From: JBBRHQ01 sp963781345
GTDB taxonomy: Bacteria > Actinomycetota > Thermoleophilia > Solirubrobacterales > 70-9
Reading direction: 5' to 3'
Length of the DNA: 64,000 nucleotides
Assembly (NCBI GenBank): GCA_963781345.1
Contig: CAWAFQ010000007.1
Coordinates: forward strand, 182,044 to 246,043
Below the pieces are notes generated by a model. It was not told the DNA's origin. It worked only from the letters and a program-made list of their open reading frames with translations, and did no database searches. Made by a program: the position numbers and the translations under genes. This document shows, in pieces, positions 51,551-61,363 of the stretch (position 1 is the stretch's first letter; the number at the start of each line of letters is the position of its first letter).

Positions 51551-53710
51551 ATGGCAACACGGGCGCAGAGACGCAGACGGCGTGGCGCACGGTCTCCTTT
51601 GTGGAAGAAGCTCCTGCTCGCGCTGGGGGTCGTCGTCGCCATGCTCGCGGTCGCCGGAGGGGTCGCAGCCGGCTGGGCGCTCAAGGTCTACGACGACGCG
51701 CCGCCTCTCTCGAGCCTTCACCGGATCGAGAAGGGGCGGACCTCGGCGATCTACGCTGCCGATGGCAGCCTCCTCGGCTTCATCCAGTCGAGCAACATCC
51801 GCCAACCGGTCCGCTCGCGCGCGATCCCGCAGAACCTCGAGGACGCGACGGTCTCGATCGAGGATCGCAACTACTTCAATCACGGCGGCGTGGACCCGGC
51901 GGGAATCGTCCGCGCCGCCTGGAAGGACATCCTTGCCGGTGGCAAGCCGGTCCAGGGTGCCTCGACGATCACCCAGCAGCTGGTTCGCAACCTCTACATC
52001 CAGAACCCGCAGGAGACGATCGAGAGAAAGCTCCAGGAGGCCCACCTCGCCAACGACATGGAGGACGTCCACTCGAAGCAGTGGATCCTCACCGCTTACC
52101 TCAACGCGGCGCCGTACGGCACGGTCGAGGGCGAGACCGCGGTCGGGGTCGAGGCCGCGGCCCAGACCTACTTCGGGAAGCACGCGAAGGAGCTGAGGCT
52201 GACCGAGGCGGCGATGATCGCCGGGCTGCCGCAGGCGCCCTCGGAGTACAACCCCTTCCTCGACCCCCAGGCAGCGCTCGCGCGCCGCAACGAGGTACTG
52301 AAGGCGATGGCAGACCAGGGCTACATCGGCGAGGCCCGCTACCGGACGGCCTCAGCGAGGGGTCTCGGGCTCAGCCCCGGTGACAAGTACCGCACCATCC
52401 GCGAGCCCTTCCTCTTCGACCTCGTCCAGCAGGAGCTGATCGACCGCTATGGGGTCAACACGGTCCGAAACGGCGGCCTCAAGGCCTACACCACGATCGA
52501 CCCCACGCTCCAGGACTACGCCCAGTCCGCGGTCGATGCCTGCGGGGTCTGTTACTCCGGCGGCGGCCCGGCTGCGGCGCTGGCTTCCGTCAACCCGGAC
52601 AACGGTGAGATCGTCGCCCTTGCCTCGAGCCAGGGCGATTACTCATCCGAGAGCCAGTTCAACTACGCCTGGCAGGCGCACCGCCAGCCGGGCTCTTCGT
52701 TTAAGACCTTCGTCCTGGCGACCGCGATCAAGCAGGGGATCGACCCGTACACGACCTACTACGACGGCACCTCGCCGAAGACCCTGACGATCCCGGGCGG
52801 CGGAACCTGGACCGTCAACAACGCCGAGCCGGGTGGTGGCGTGATGCCGCTGTCAGCGGCGACGTGGGACTCGGTCAACGCGATCTTCGCCCAGCTCGAT
52901 CTCGACGTCGGGCCCGAGAACGTCACCCACACCGCCCACCAAATGGGCATCACCTCTCCGCTCGAGTCATTCCCCGCTGAGGCGATCGGCGGCCTCCGGG
53001 TCGGGGTGACCCCGCTGGAGATGGCGAGCGCCTACGCGACCCTGGCCTCGGGTGGAATCCATCACGATCCGACGGCGGTCAGCCGGGTCGAGTTCCCCGG
53101 AGGCAAGGTCGACGAGACGGACTCGGGTTCCGGCGAGCGGGTGCTGACCGAGGGGCAGGCCTACGAGGTGACGAAGCTGCTCGAGGGGGTCATCACCCAG
53201 GGCACCGGCGCCGGCTATACCTCGATCGGCTGCACCGGCGAGGCGGGCAAGACCGGGACCTCGGAGGGGCTCTCGGACGCGTGGTTCGTCGGCTACACGC
53301 CGCTCTACTCGACCGGCGTCTGGGTCGGCCACCCCGAGTCGCGCGACGCAACCGGGTTCGGCGGCCCGACCGCCGGGCCGATCTGGCAGTCGTTCATGTC
53401 GGCTGCGCAAGGCGGCGACTGCCCCGACTTCCCGGTCCCCTCCGATCTCCCGACCCTGAGCGCCCTCAGCAGCGACAACACGCGCTCGGCTTCGGAGGTG
53501 GCGAAGGTGCCGACGAACACCCCGAAGAAGACCCAGAAGAAGCCTGACCAGCCGAAGCAGCAGACGCCGGCGCCCAGTCCCAGTCCCAGTCCCAGTCCGA
53601 GTCCGTCGCCCTCGCCCAGCCCGCCGCCGCCGAGCCCGCCGCCGCCGAGCCCGCCGCCGTCGGTCGGAGGCGGAGGCGTCGCCGCCGGCGGAGGCATCGC
53701 CGCTCCCTAG
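51551..53710 (+). CDS. Class A penicillin-binding protein
   Basis: A 719-residue bifunctional peptidoglycan synthase. A cytoplasmic basic head and one span (about 18-45) lead into the GT51 glycosyltransferase domain, with EDRNYFNHGGVD (catalytic Glu) and GASTITQQLVRN (about 130-145). The transpeptidase domain follows, with SSFK in QPGSSFKTF (nucleophile Ser), SVN in WDSVNAIF and KTGTSEG. The last 80 residues are a Pro-Ser repeat tail (PSPSPSPSPP then PPPSPPPPSP) and a Gly-rich end, likely a wall-spanning stalk. The start ATG is at 51551. It lies downstream of the cytoplasmic oxygenase gene, and its promoter is not obvious. Confidence 0.95.
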   Translation: MATRAQRRRRRGARSPLWKKLLLALGVVVAMLAVAGGVAAGWALKVYDDAPPLSSLHRIEKGRTSAIYAADGSLLGFIQSSNIRQPVRSRAIPQNLEDATVSIEDRNYFNHGGVDPAGIVRAAWKDILAGGKPVQGASTITQQLVRNLYIQNPQETIERKLQEAHLANDMEDVHSKQWILTAYLNAAPYGTVEGETAVGVEAAAQTYFGKHAKELRLTEAAMIAGLPQAPSEYNPFLDPQAALARRNEVLKAMADQGYIGEARYRTASARGLGLSPGDKYRTIREPFLFDLVQQELIDRYGVNTVRNGGLKAYTTIDPTLQDYAQSAVDACGVCYSGGGPAAALASVNPDNGEIVALASSQGDYSSESQFNYAWQAHRQPGSSFKTFVLATAIKQGIDPYTTYYDGTSPKTLTIPGGGTWTVNNAEPGGGVMPLSAATWDSVNAIFAQLDLDVGPENVTHTAHQMGITSPLESFPAEAIGGLRVGVTPLEMASAYATLASGGIHHDPTAVSRVEFPGGKVDETDSGSGERVLTEGQAYEVTKLLEGVITQGTGAGYTSIGCTGEAGKTGTSEGLSDAWFVGYTPLYSTGVWVGHPESRDATGFGGPTAGPIWQSFMSAAQGGDCPDFPVPSDLPTLSALSSDNTRSASEVAKVPTNTPKKTQKKPDQPKQQTPAPSPSPSPSPSPSPSPSPPPPSPPPPSPPPSVGGGGVAAGGGIAAP

Positions 53711-53758
53711 CCGTAGTTCTTGACCAACCCCGCGCCGCGCCGCGCTAGGGTGCTGCGC

Positions 53759-54238
53759 ATGGGAATCTTCGGAGGAAAGAAGAAGAAGGCCGAGGACCTG
53801 TTCGCGAACGGGTCCAAGGGCGCCGGCACCGTGATCTCGGTCCAGGACACCGGGACGACGATCAACGACAACCCCCGCGTGAAGATGATCTTCAGGGTCG
53901 AGCCGCTCGACGGCAGCCCGGCCTTCGACGCGGAGAAGAAGACGACGGTCTCGCGCGTCGAGATCCCCCGTCAGGGTGACCGCTACCCGGTCTGGTACGA
54001 CCCGGAGGATCCGAGCCTGTGGGCATACGCGACCGTCGCCGACGACAGCGGCCGCGAGACGATGCGCCAGCTCTTCGGCGACGTCGCCGAGACCTTCGTC
54101 GGGATGAACGCGCCTGGGGCGCCGGCGCCCCAGGGCCAGGACATGGTCGAGCAGATCAAGCAACTCGCCGACCTGCACTCGCAGGGCCTTCTCACCGACG
54201 AGGAGTTCGCGGCGCAGAAGGCGAAGCTGCTCGGCTAG
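53759..54238 (+). CDS. SHOCT-domain protein
   Basis: A 159-residue soluble protein, MGIFGGKKKKAEDLFANGSK, with a central beta domain that begins GAGTVISVQDTGTTINDNPR (about 21-40). It ends in a SHOCT-type motif (short C-terminal domain), MVEQIKQLADLHSQGLLTDE then EFAAQKAKLLG. SHOCT tails are thought to mediate oligomer or membrane contacts; the rest is a recurring actinobacterial domain of unknown role. Start at ATG 53759. The longer frame upstream begins with TTG and reads into the PBP intergenic region. Confidence 0.8.
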   Translation: MGIFGGKKKKAEDLFANGSKGAGTVISVQDTGTTINDNPRVKMIFRVEPLDGSPAFDAEKKTTVSRVEIPRQGDRYPVWYDPEDPSLWAYATVADDSGRETMRQLFGDVAETFVGMNAPGAPAPQGQDMVEQIKQLADLHSQGLLTDEEFAAQKAKLLG

Positions 54239-54253
54239 GGACAGCCGCCGGGG

Positions 54254-56107
54254 TCAGCCGCGAAGTGCCCGCAGGGCATTGATGATCACGGCGAGGTCGA
54301 TAACTTCCTGAAACAGCGCTCCTGCCACCGGTGGGAGGTAGCCGAGGGCAGCCACCCCCATCGCCGCCAGACTCAGACCCATGCCTGCGAGCACGCTCTG
54401 GCGGGCGATGAACATCGCACGGCGGCCGCAGTGCAGGGCGTCGGCGACACGGTCCACCCTGTCAACCGTGATCACGGCATCCGCGGTCTCCGAGGAGACC
54501 GTCGCGCCCGCCGCGCCCATCGCAATGCCCATGTCGGCGATAGCTAGAGCGGGTGCGTCGTTGATTCCGTCTCCGACCATCACAACCGGGGAGAGGTTCT
54601 CGTCGTCACGCAGGGACCGCACAACCTCCAGCTTCTCCTCGGGAGTCTGCTCGGCGTAGACGCGCTCGAGCCCGAGCTCCCTGCCGACCCGCTCGGCGAC
54701 GGAGCGGCGGTCCCCGGAGACCATCGCCACATGGCGAATGCCCTCGGCACGCAGCCTCTCGACGATCCGGTCGGAGTCATGGCGGAGCTCGTCGGCCATG
54801 ATGATGATCCCGGCCAAATGCCCGTCCACCGCGACGAGGATGTGCGCCTCGCCGGAACCGCGCCCCGCCGCCACGGCTGCGGAGACCACCTCGTCCAGGG
54901 GTATCCCCGCACCGCGCAGGAAGGCTCCGCTGCCGACCGCCACCCGATGGTCTTCGACCGTGCCCTCGATCCCCTGCCCCGGCTCCTCGCGCACATCCTC
55001 GGCAACGGCGAGCGAGATCCCCGCCTCCTTCGCCCCTCGAGCGAGCGCCTCGCCGAGCACGTGAGCCGACATCCGGTCCACCGATGCCGCCAGGCGCAAC
55101 AGCTCCCCTTCCGTGAACGCGTCGCGGGCGATGATCTCGCGCAGCTCGGGGGTCCCGATCGTCAGGGTTCCCGTCTTGTCGAAGAGGACCGTGCGCGCTT
55201 CGCCCAGGGTCTCGATCGCCCCGGCACCCTTGACTATCACGCCCATGCGCGCCGCGCGGGAGAGCCCGGAGACCAGGGCGATCGGGGCGGCGAGAATGAG
55301 CGGGCAGGGGGTTGCGACGACGACCACGGACAGCGCCCGAACGGGGTCGCCGCTGAGCGCCCAGGCTGCGCCGGCCAGCAGCAGCGTCGCGGGCAGAAAG
55401 AACCCGGCGTAGCGATCCGCCATGCGGACGAAGGGCGCGCGTCCGGCCTGGGCCTGCTCGACGAGGCGCACCAGAGCGGCGTAGGAGCTCTCGGCGGACG
55501 GCCGGTCGGTGCGGACGTCGAACGGCGCGCCCGCGTTGGCCGTCCCGCTGAGCACGCTCATGCCGCGCGGGATCGTCACCGGCAGTGGCTCTCCGCTGAG
55601 CGTGCTGGTGTCGACGACGGCCTCGGTGCTGAGAACCGTCCCGTCCACCGGAACGACTTCGCCCGTGCGCACCACGACGACATCGCCGACCTCCACCTCG
55701 CCCACCGGGACCTCCTCGAGCCCCTCGGCGGCGCGCCGCTGGGCGACCTTCGGGGCGCGTTGGACCAGCGCCGTCAGCTCGCGGCGGGCGCGGGTAGAGG
55801 CGATGTCCTCGATCGCCGATCCGCCGGAGAACATCAGCCCCACGATCAGCCCGGCGAGTTCCTGGCCGAGGGCGAGCGAGCCCACCATCGCCACCAGCGC
55901 GATCGTGTCGACCCCCATGTGGCGGCGGACGACGATCGTGTGGACGACCTCGATCGCGAGCTCGGCCGCGAGCAGGGCGACGGCGACGCGCCAGACGGTG
56001 TCGCCGGTCCCCCCCTCGCCGTTCAGATGCAGCAGGCCCCCGACGAGAAGCGCCGAGCTGGCGAAGGCGGCCATCAGCCGGGCGCGGTACTCGATCAACC
56101 ACCGCAT
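54254..56107 (-). CDS. Heavy-metal P1B-type ATPase
   Basis: A 617-residue metal exporter with no N-terminal metal-binding domain. The transmembrane metal motif is TPCPL in VVVVATPCPLILAAPIALVSG (about 297-317), not CPC or SPC. The catalytic core has the phosphorylation Asp in LFDKTGTLTIGT, the TGES-like STLSGEPLPV, and GDGINDAPALA. About six to eight membrane spans are predicted. TPC P1B pumps are a minor class whose metal (Ni, Co, Cd or Zn) is not fixed by sequence. I start it at ATG 56107; the frame is open above into ettA. The HP dipeptide usual in the nucleotide domain is replaced by SAHVLG (about 396-401). Confidence 0.9.
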   Translation of the reverse strand: MRWLIEYRARLMAAFASSALLVGGLLHLNGEGGTGDTVWRVAVALLAAELAIEVVHTIVVRRHMGVDTIALVAMVGSLALGQELAGLIVGLMFSGGSAIEDIASTRARRELTALVQRAPKVAQRRAAEGLEEVPVGEVEVGDVVVVRTGEVVPVDGTVLSTEAVVDTSTLSGEPLPVTIPRGMSVLSGTANAGAPFDVRTDRPSAESSYAALVRLVEQAQAGRAPFVRMADRYAGFFLPATLLLAGAAWALSGDPVRALSVVVVATPCPLILAAPIALVSGLSRAARMGVIVKGAGAIETLGEARTVLFDKTGTLTIGTPELREIIARDAFTEGELLRLAASVDRMSAHVLGEALARGAKEAGISLAVAEDVREEPGQGIEGTVEDHRVAVGSGAFLRGAGIPLDEVVSAAVAAGRGSGEAHILVAVDGHLAGIIIMADELRHDSDRIVERLRAEGIRHVAMVSGDRRSVAERVGRELGLERVYAEQTPEEKLEVVRSLRDDENLSPVVMVGDGINDAPALAIADMGIAMGAAGATVSSETADAVITVDRVDRVADALHCGRRAMFIARQSVLAGMGLSLAAMGVAALGYLPPVAGALFQEVIDLAVIINALRALRG

Positions 56108-56127
56108 CAGCTCAACCGGGACGCCGA

Positions 56128-57795
<1,668 letters not shown>

Positions 57796-57887
57796 CGCGG
57801 CCACGATAGCCATCCTTGGGCGACGAACCCGCTCCGCCCGGCGCCACGGGGGCGGCCGACCGCCCCGCCCGGCGCTACGGTGCCTCG

Positions 57888-58770
57888 ATGCCCTCGCCGC
57901 TGCTCGCCGTCGACGCTCCCTCGATGCTCTACCGCGCCTTCTACGCGCTGCCGCGCTCGATCCGCGGTGCCGACGGCGAGCCCGTCAACGCGCTGCTCGG
58001 GACCGCCAACCTGATCGTGCGAGAGGTCGAGCACCACCGTCCCCGCGCCGTCGTCCTCTGCTTCGGCCCCGACGCCGCCGCCTACCGCCTGCGAGCTCTA
58101 CTCCGGCTACCACGCAGACCGCGACCCGATGCCGCAGGAGCTGGCCCCCCAGTTCGCCGAGGCCCGCCCCTTCTTCGAGCGTTTCGGCTGGACCATCGCC
58201 GAGCACGACTCGCTCGAGGCCGACGACCTGCTCGGTTCCTTCGCCAGGTGCGAGAGCGAGGCCGGTGGCGAGGCGCTGCTTCTCACCGGCGACCGCGACA
58301 TGTACCAGTGCGCGGCTGAGAGCGTCAGCGTCCTCTACGTGAAGACGGGTTCCCGCGGCGCCGAGGTGGTGGGGCCGGCGGAGGTGGAGCGCCGCTACGG
58401 CGTCGCGCCGGCGCTGGTGCCCGACTTCATCGCCCTGCGGGGAGACCCATCCGACGGGATCCCGGGGGCGAGGGGAGTGGGCGAGAAGACGGCGGCGGAG
58501 CTGCTTCGAAGACACGGCTCCCTGGAGAAGGTGCTGGAGGCCGCCCCCGGCGAGACCCGGCAGGGGCTTCGAACCTCGCTGATCGGATCCGCCGAGGAGC
58601 TGCTCGACTTCAAGCGGATGGCGACGCTTCAGGACGCGGGCGTCGAGCGCCCGGCGGACCGGGAGACCGACTGGACCGCGGCGGCCTCAGCCGCGAGCGA
58701 GCGCGGGATCAACCGCCTCGCAGAGCGGCTGGCGAAGATCGCCGAGGGAGCTGGCGCCGGGGAGAGCTAG
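57888..58770 (+). pseudogene. Stand-alone 5'-3' exonuclease (Pol I N-terminal type), one frameshift
   Basis: A roughly 293-residue flap-nuclease/5'-3' exonuclease related to the N-terminus of DNA polymerase I. It has LLAVDAPSMLYRAFYALP at the start and RAVVLCFGPDAAAYRL. After one single-base shift near 58095 it continues LYSGYHADRDPMPQELAPQF, DSLEADDLLGSFA, LLTGDRDMYQC and GDPSDGIPGARGVGEKTAAELL (H3TH DNA-binding region). The acidic metal ligands are therefore all present. No polymerase domain follows. The shift is an extra base in CTGCGAG. Its end overlaps the transglycosylase gene by four bases, convergent. Confidence 0.85.
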
Positions 58771-59213
58771 CCGCAGACGGGCCAGTGACCGGCGCCGTCG
58801 CGGCGCTTCAGCAGAACCGCGACCACTGCCTGGGTGCGATAGGTAAACCGGACCGGGTCGCCACCGGGGCTCCGTGGGGAGCTCTTCCAGGTCTCCTTCA
58901 TGAACTGGAAGGCACCTCGGTAGAGGCCGCCGCCGCCGATCGCCCGCGGGTTACCACCGGACTCGCAGATGCCTGTCCTGTGGGCCCAGCGGCGTTCGCC
59001 GCGGGGCAGCGAGAACCAGACCTGGTCATACCTGCCGTCGGGCTTGCCGCTGCTGCTGCGGGGCGCCGGGCTGCTGGAGGAAGTGGTGCCGATCCCGCCC
59101 GAGGCGGCGGAGGCCTCGCCGGCCAGCAGCGAACCGGTGGCCAGCGCCAGGGCCGCGATGGCGATCAGGCAAAGCCAGGTCCTGGCGTCCAGGAATATGG
59201 GCATGCGACTCAT
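58767..59213 (-). CDS. Secreted transglycosylase-like (Rpf-type) protein
   Basis: A 148-residue exported protein with a signal peptide (LDARTWLCLIAIAALALATG, cut near GEASA) and a Ser/Pro linker. The C-terminal lysozyme-like domain is of the resuscitation-promoting-factor type: RTGICESGGNPRAIGGGGLY (catalytic Glu near residue 84), RGAFQFMKETWKSSP and YRTQAVVAVLLKRRDGAGHW. It should cut glycan strands to permit growth or spore/dormancy exit. A c-di-AMP riboswitch lies in its leader, so its expression is likely tied to cell-wall/osmotic signalling. Start ATG 59213. Confidence 0.9.
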   Translation of the reverse strand: MSRMPIFLDARTWLCLIAIAALALATGSLLAGEASAASGGIGTTSSSSPAPRSSSGKPDGRYDQVWFSLPRGERRWAHRTGICESGGNPRAIGGGGLYRGAFQFMKETWKSSPRSPGGDPVRFTYRTQAVVAVLLKRRDGAGHWPVCG

Positions 59214-59224
59214 CAACGCTCCGC

Positions 59225-59375
59225 TCTCGGCGCTTACGGGGTTAGCTGACGGGCTCGCGCTGAGAAGCTTGCGCTACATGGCTCGGTGGCCACGATTCGC
59301 CCCGACTAGTGGGTCCCCCGCCCTCCGCCGAAGGTTCGACGGAGATTCAGCAGGATTTGAAGTTGCCGCAGGTTA
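59225..59375 (-). ncRNA. c-di-AMP (ydaO-yuaA) riboswitch
   Basis: In the leader of the transglycosylase gene the minus strand shows the class hallmarks: GCCCGTCAGCTAACC (+ strand 59240-59254), and upstream GGGGGACCCACTAG followed by GGGGCGAATCG (+ strand 59293-59319). They are set in a paired architecture of the right size, ending just before the start codon. In actinobacteria this riboswitch typically precedes cell-wall hydrolase genes and turns them off when c-di-AMP binds. The 5' boundary is approximate. The rest of 59376-59464 holds no gene. Confidence 0.88.
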
Positions 59376-59464
59376 GCAAACTATTAGCGAAACGTTAGAA
59401 ACGTGCCGCGTGTAGTGCCTGCCAGCGGGCAATCGGCTGGCCGGCAGGCATCCCGGGCTCCGGT

Positions 59465-59623
59465 TCATCTCGATCGCCATCTCCTCTCCAGCTCGTCGGT
59501 GATCCGCGGCCAGAAGCGGATAAGCAGGATCACCGCGACAAGCGCGACGATCACGATCCAGCCGCCGCCACCGATCTCGCGGAAGAGAAGATGGCGCCCG
59601 AGCGCGAGGGGCTCAGGGTTCAA
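59465..59623 (-). CDS. Small single-span membrane protein
   Basis: A 52-codon ORF starting TTG, MNPEPLALGRHLLFREIGGG then GWIVIVALVAVILLIRFWPR and a charged tail ITDELERRWRSR. One clear span (about 21-38) has positive residues after it. It starts 6 bases after the crotonase stop on the same strand, so it would be in that operon. The ribosome site is weak and no family is known to me. Composition and operon spacing are the support. Confidence 0.5.
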   Translation of the reverse strand: MNPEPLALGRHLLFREIGGGGWIVIVALVAVILLIRFWPRITDELERRWRSR

Positions 59624-59629
59624 GGAAGA

Positions 59630-60427
59630 TCACCCGGGTGCGGGATCGGTGAAGCGCGGCGTCTCGCGGGCGATCGCCGCCCGCACCGCCTCGATCTGGT
59701 TCGGGGAGCCGATCAGGGCCTGCTGAAGCTCGGTTTCCATCCTCAGGCCCTCCGCGGTCGGCTCCTGCCAGGTCCGCTCATAGAGCCGCTTGGCTTCGCG
59801 CACGGCATCGGGCGAGCGCTCGGTGATCTCGACCGCAAGCTCCCGAGCCGCCGCCGCCGGGTCCTCCGCCAGGTGGGTGACGAGGCCGAGGCCGTGCGCC
59901 TCGGTCCCGCTGAGGACGCGGCCCGTGAAGGTGAGCTCCTTGGCGACGTCGATCGACACCAGCCGCGGCAGAGTGTGGGAGATGCCCATGTCGGGAATCA
60001 GGCCCCACTTCGACTCCATGATCGAGAGGCGGGCGTCAGGGGCCGCGAAGCGGATGTCGGCTCCCAGCGCGATCTGCAGGCCGCCCCCGAAGCAGTTCCC
60101 GTGAATGGCGGCGATCACCGGGGCCGGGAGCGCAACCCAGCCGTAGGCGACCCGCTGGGCGAGGTTCGCGATCTCCCCCTGCGGGCGCGCCATCATCTCC
60201 TCGGCACCACCTCCGGCGAGGCTCGCGAGGTCGAGCCCCGAGCAGAAGCTCGGTCCATCCCCCGAGAGCACCACCGCCCGGACCCCGGCAACAGTCCCCA
60301 GGCGCTCCGCCGCGTCGGCCAGCGCAACGAACATCATTCGGTCAAGCGCGTTGTGCTTCTCGCCGCGGACCATGCGGACGTCCGCCACGTGGTCGTGGAT
60401 CTCGATTGCCACTCGGTCTTCACTCAC
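59630..60427 (-). CDS. Enoyl-CoA hydratase/crotonase family protein
   Basis: A 265-residue crotonase-fold enzyme. It has HNALDRMMFVALADAAERLG, the first oxyanion-hole segment FCSGLDLASLAGG (about 61-73) and the second AAIHGNCFGGGLQIALGADI (about 105-124). SKWGLIPDMGISHTLPRLV follows, and the catalytic Glu positions here are not both evident, so hydratase, isomerase or another CoA reaction is possible. Start at GTG 60427 (MSEDRVAIEIHDH) with GGGGAG 6 bases upstream. The upstream open frame is shadow. A small membrane ORF follows 6 bases later, and a GST-like gene precedes it on the same strand. Confidence 0.9.
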   Translation of the reverse strand: MSEDRVAIEIHDHVADVRMVRGEKHNALDRMMFVALADAAERLGTVAGVRAVVLSGDGPSFCSGLDLASLAGGGAEEMMARPQGEIANLAQRVAYGWVALPAPVIAAIHGNCFGGGLQIALGADIRFAAPDARLSIMESKWGLIPDMGISHTLPRLVSIDVAKELTFTGRVLSGTEAHGLGLVTHLAEDPAAAARELAVEITERSPDAVREAKRLYERTWQEPTAEGLRMETELQQALIGSPNQIEAVRAAIARETPRFTDPAPG

Positions 60428-60522
60428 CTTGACTCCCCTGAATCGTCGCGCCCAGTGCCACCAGAATCCCACACCCGCGCCGATCGACAGCGCCCGCGGT
60501 TCGCCCGGGCAACGCCGACCCG

Positions 60523-61281
60523 TCAGACGACCCGCCGGCGCCGGTGCTCGTCGAAGAGCGTCAGCGCGTAACGCCCAGCGGGGTGCTCCCGTGCGCGCTC
60601 TATCAGCGCCGCGGTGGCCGCAGGCAGGATCTCGGGCTGCGGCAGCGGGACCCCGTATACCGGTGGCACGACGACTGACGCGGACAGCGCCGCGAAGGTC
60701 AGGTCCGCTGCGCCGAAGCGCTCGCCGCAGAGGTGCGGGCGGCCGTCGGCGAGCAGCTGCGCGACGAAGTCGAGCTCGCGCCAGACCGCAGCCTCGTCCC
60801 TGACCTCGACCCCGGGGCGGATGCCCATCGCGCGGCGGGCGAAGCCCCGAAGGAGCGGCCATCCGTGGCGCGCCGCGCGATCCTCCCAGCGCGGCACGCC
60901 CGCGTTGTTGAAGCGCAGCATCAGCTCCGGCTGGGCGAGCATGTGGACGTACATCAGACGCCGCCCCCTCGGCCCGAGCTCGGAGTCGAATCGCCGGCAG
61001 AGGCGCTCGACCTCACTGCGGGCGTCGGGGTCTGCGGGAAACAGCCGCTGCCCGGGCGGCGTCCGGGCGTCCACCCAAACGAGGATCTCCTCCGACTCCC
61101 CGATCACCCCGTCGGGCGTCACAAGCACCGGAACCGTGTTGCCACCCCCGGCTCGACGCGCCGCGATCCGGTGAATGCCTTGAACGTGTCGCTGCTCGCG
61201 GTACGGGACTCCCGCCCGCTCCAGCGCCCACCGTGCCTTCTCGCAGTAGTGGCTTATCGGGATCGTGATCAGCCGCAGCAC
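60523..61281 (-). CDS. Glutathione S-transferase-like protein
   Basis: A 252-residue protein with a thioredoxin-like N-terminal domain: ITIPISHYCEKARWALERAG with a single Cys near residue 13, then the cis-Pro motif GNTVPVLVTPDGVIGESEEI (about 50-70). The rest is an all-alpha C-terminal domain (ADLTFAALSASVVVPPVYG). That is the GST fold, but actinobacteria usually lack glutathione, so it may use mycothiol or only serve as a binding or structural protein. Start at GTG 61281 (MLRLITIPISHYC). It lies 96 bases upstream of the crotonase on the same strand. Confidence 0.85.
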   Translation of the reverse strand: MLRLITIPISHYCEKARWALERAGVPYREQRHVQGIHRIAARRAGGGNTVPVLVTPDGVIGESEEILVWVDARTPPGQRLFPADPDARSEVERLCRRFDSELGPRGRRLMYVHMLAQPELMLRFNNAGVPRWEDRAARHGWPLLRGFARRAMGIRPGVEVRDEAAVWRELDFVAQLLADGRPHLCGERFGAADLTFAALSASVVVPPVYGVPLPQPEILPAATAALIERAREHPAGRYALTLFDEHRRRRVV

Positions 61282-61363
61282 CCGGCGAAGTATCGCCCCA
61301 GCCGGCCTCTGTCCGCTCCGCCTGCCCCCGATTCGCGGCCCCACAGGCCTCTAGTCTCGTCCC

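Noticed and set aside
53566..53660. Repeat of CCCAGT/CCGAGC units as a non-coding repeat
   Set aside because: It encodes the in-frame Pro-Ser tail of the penicillin-binding protein, so it is explained as coding.
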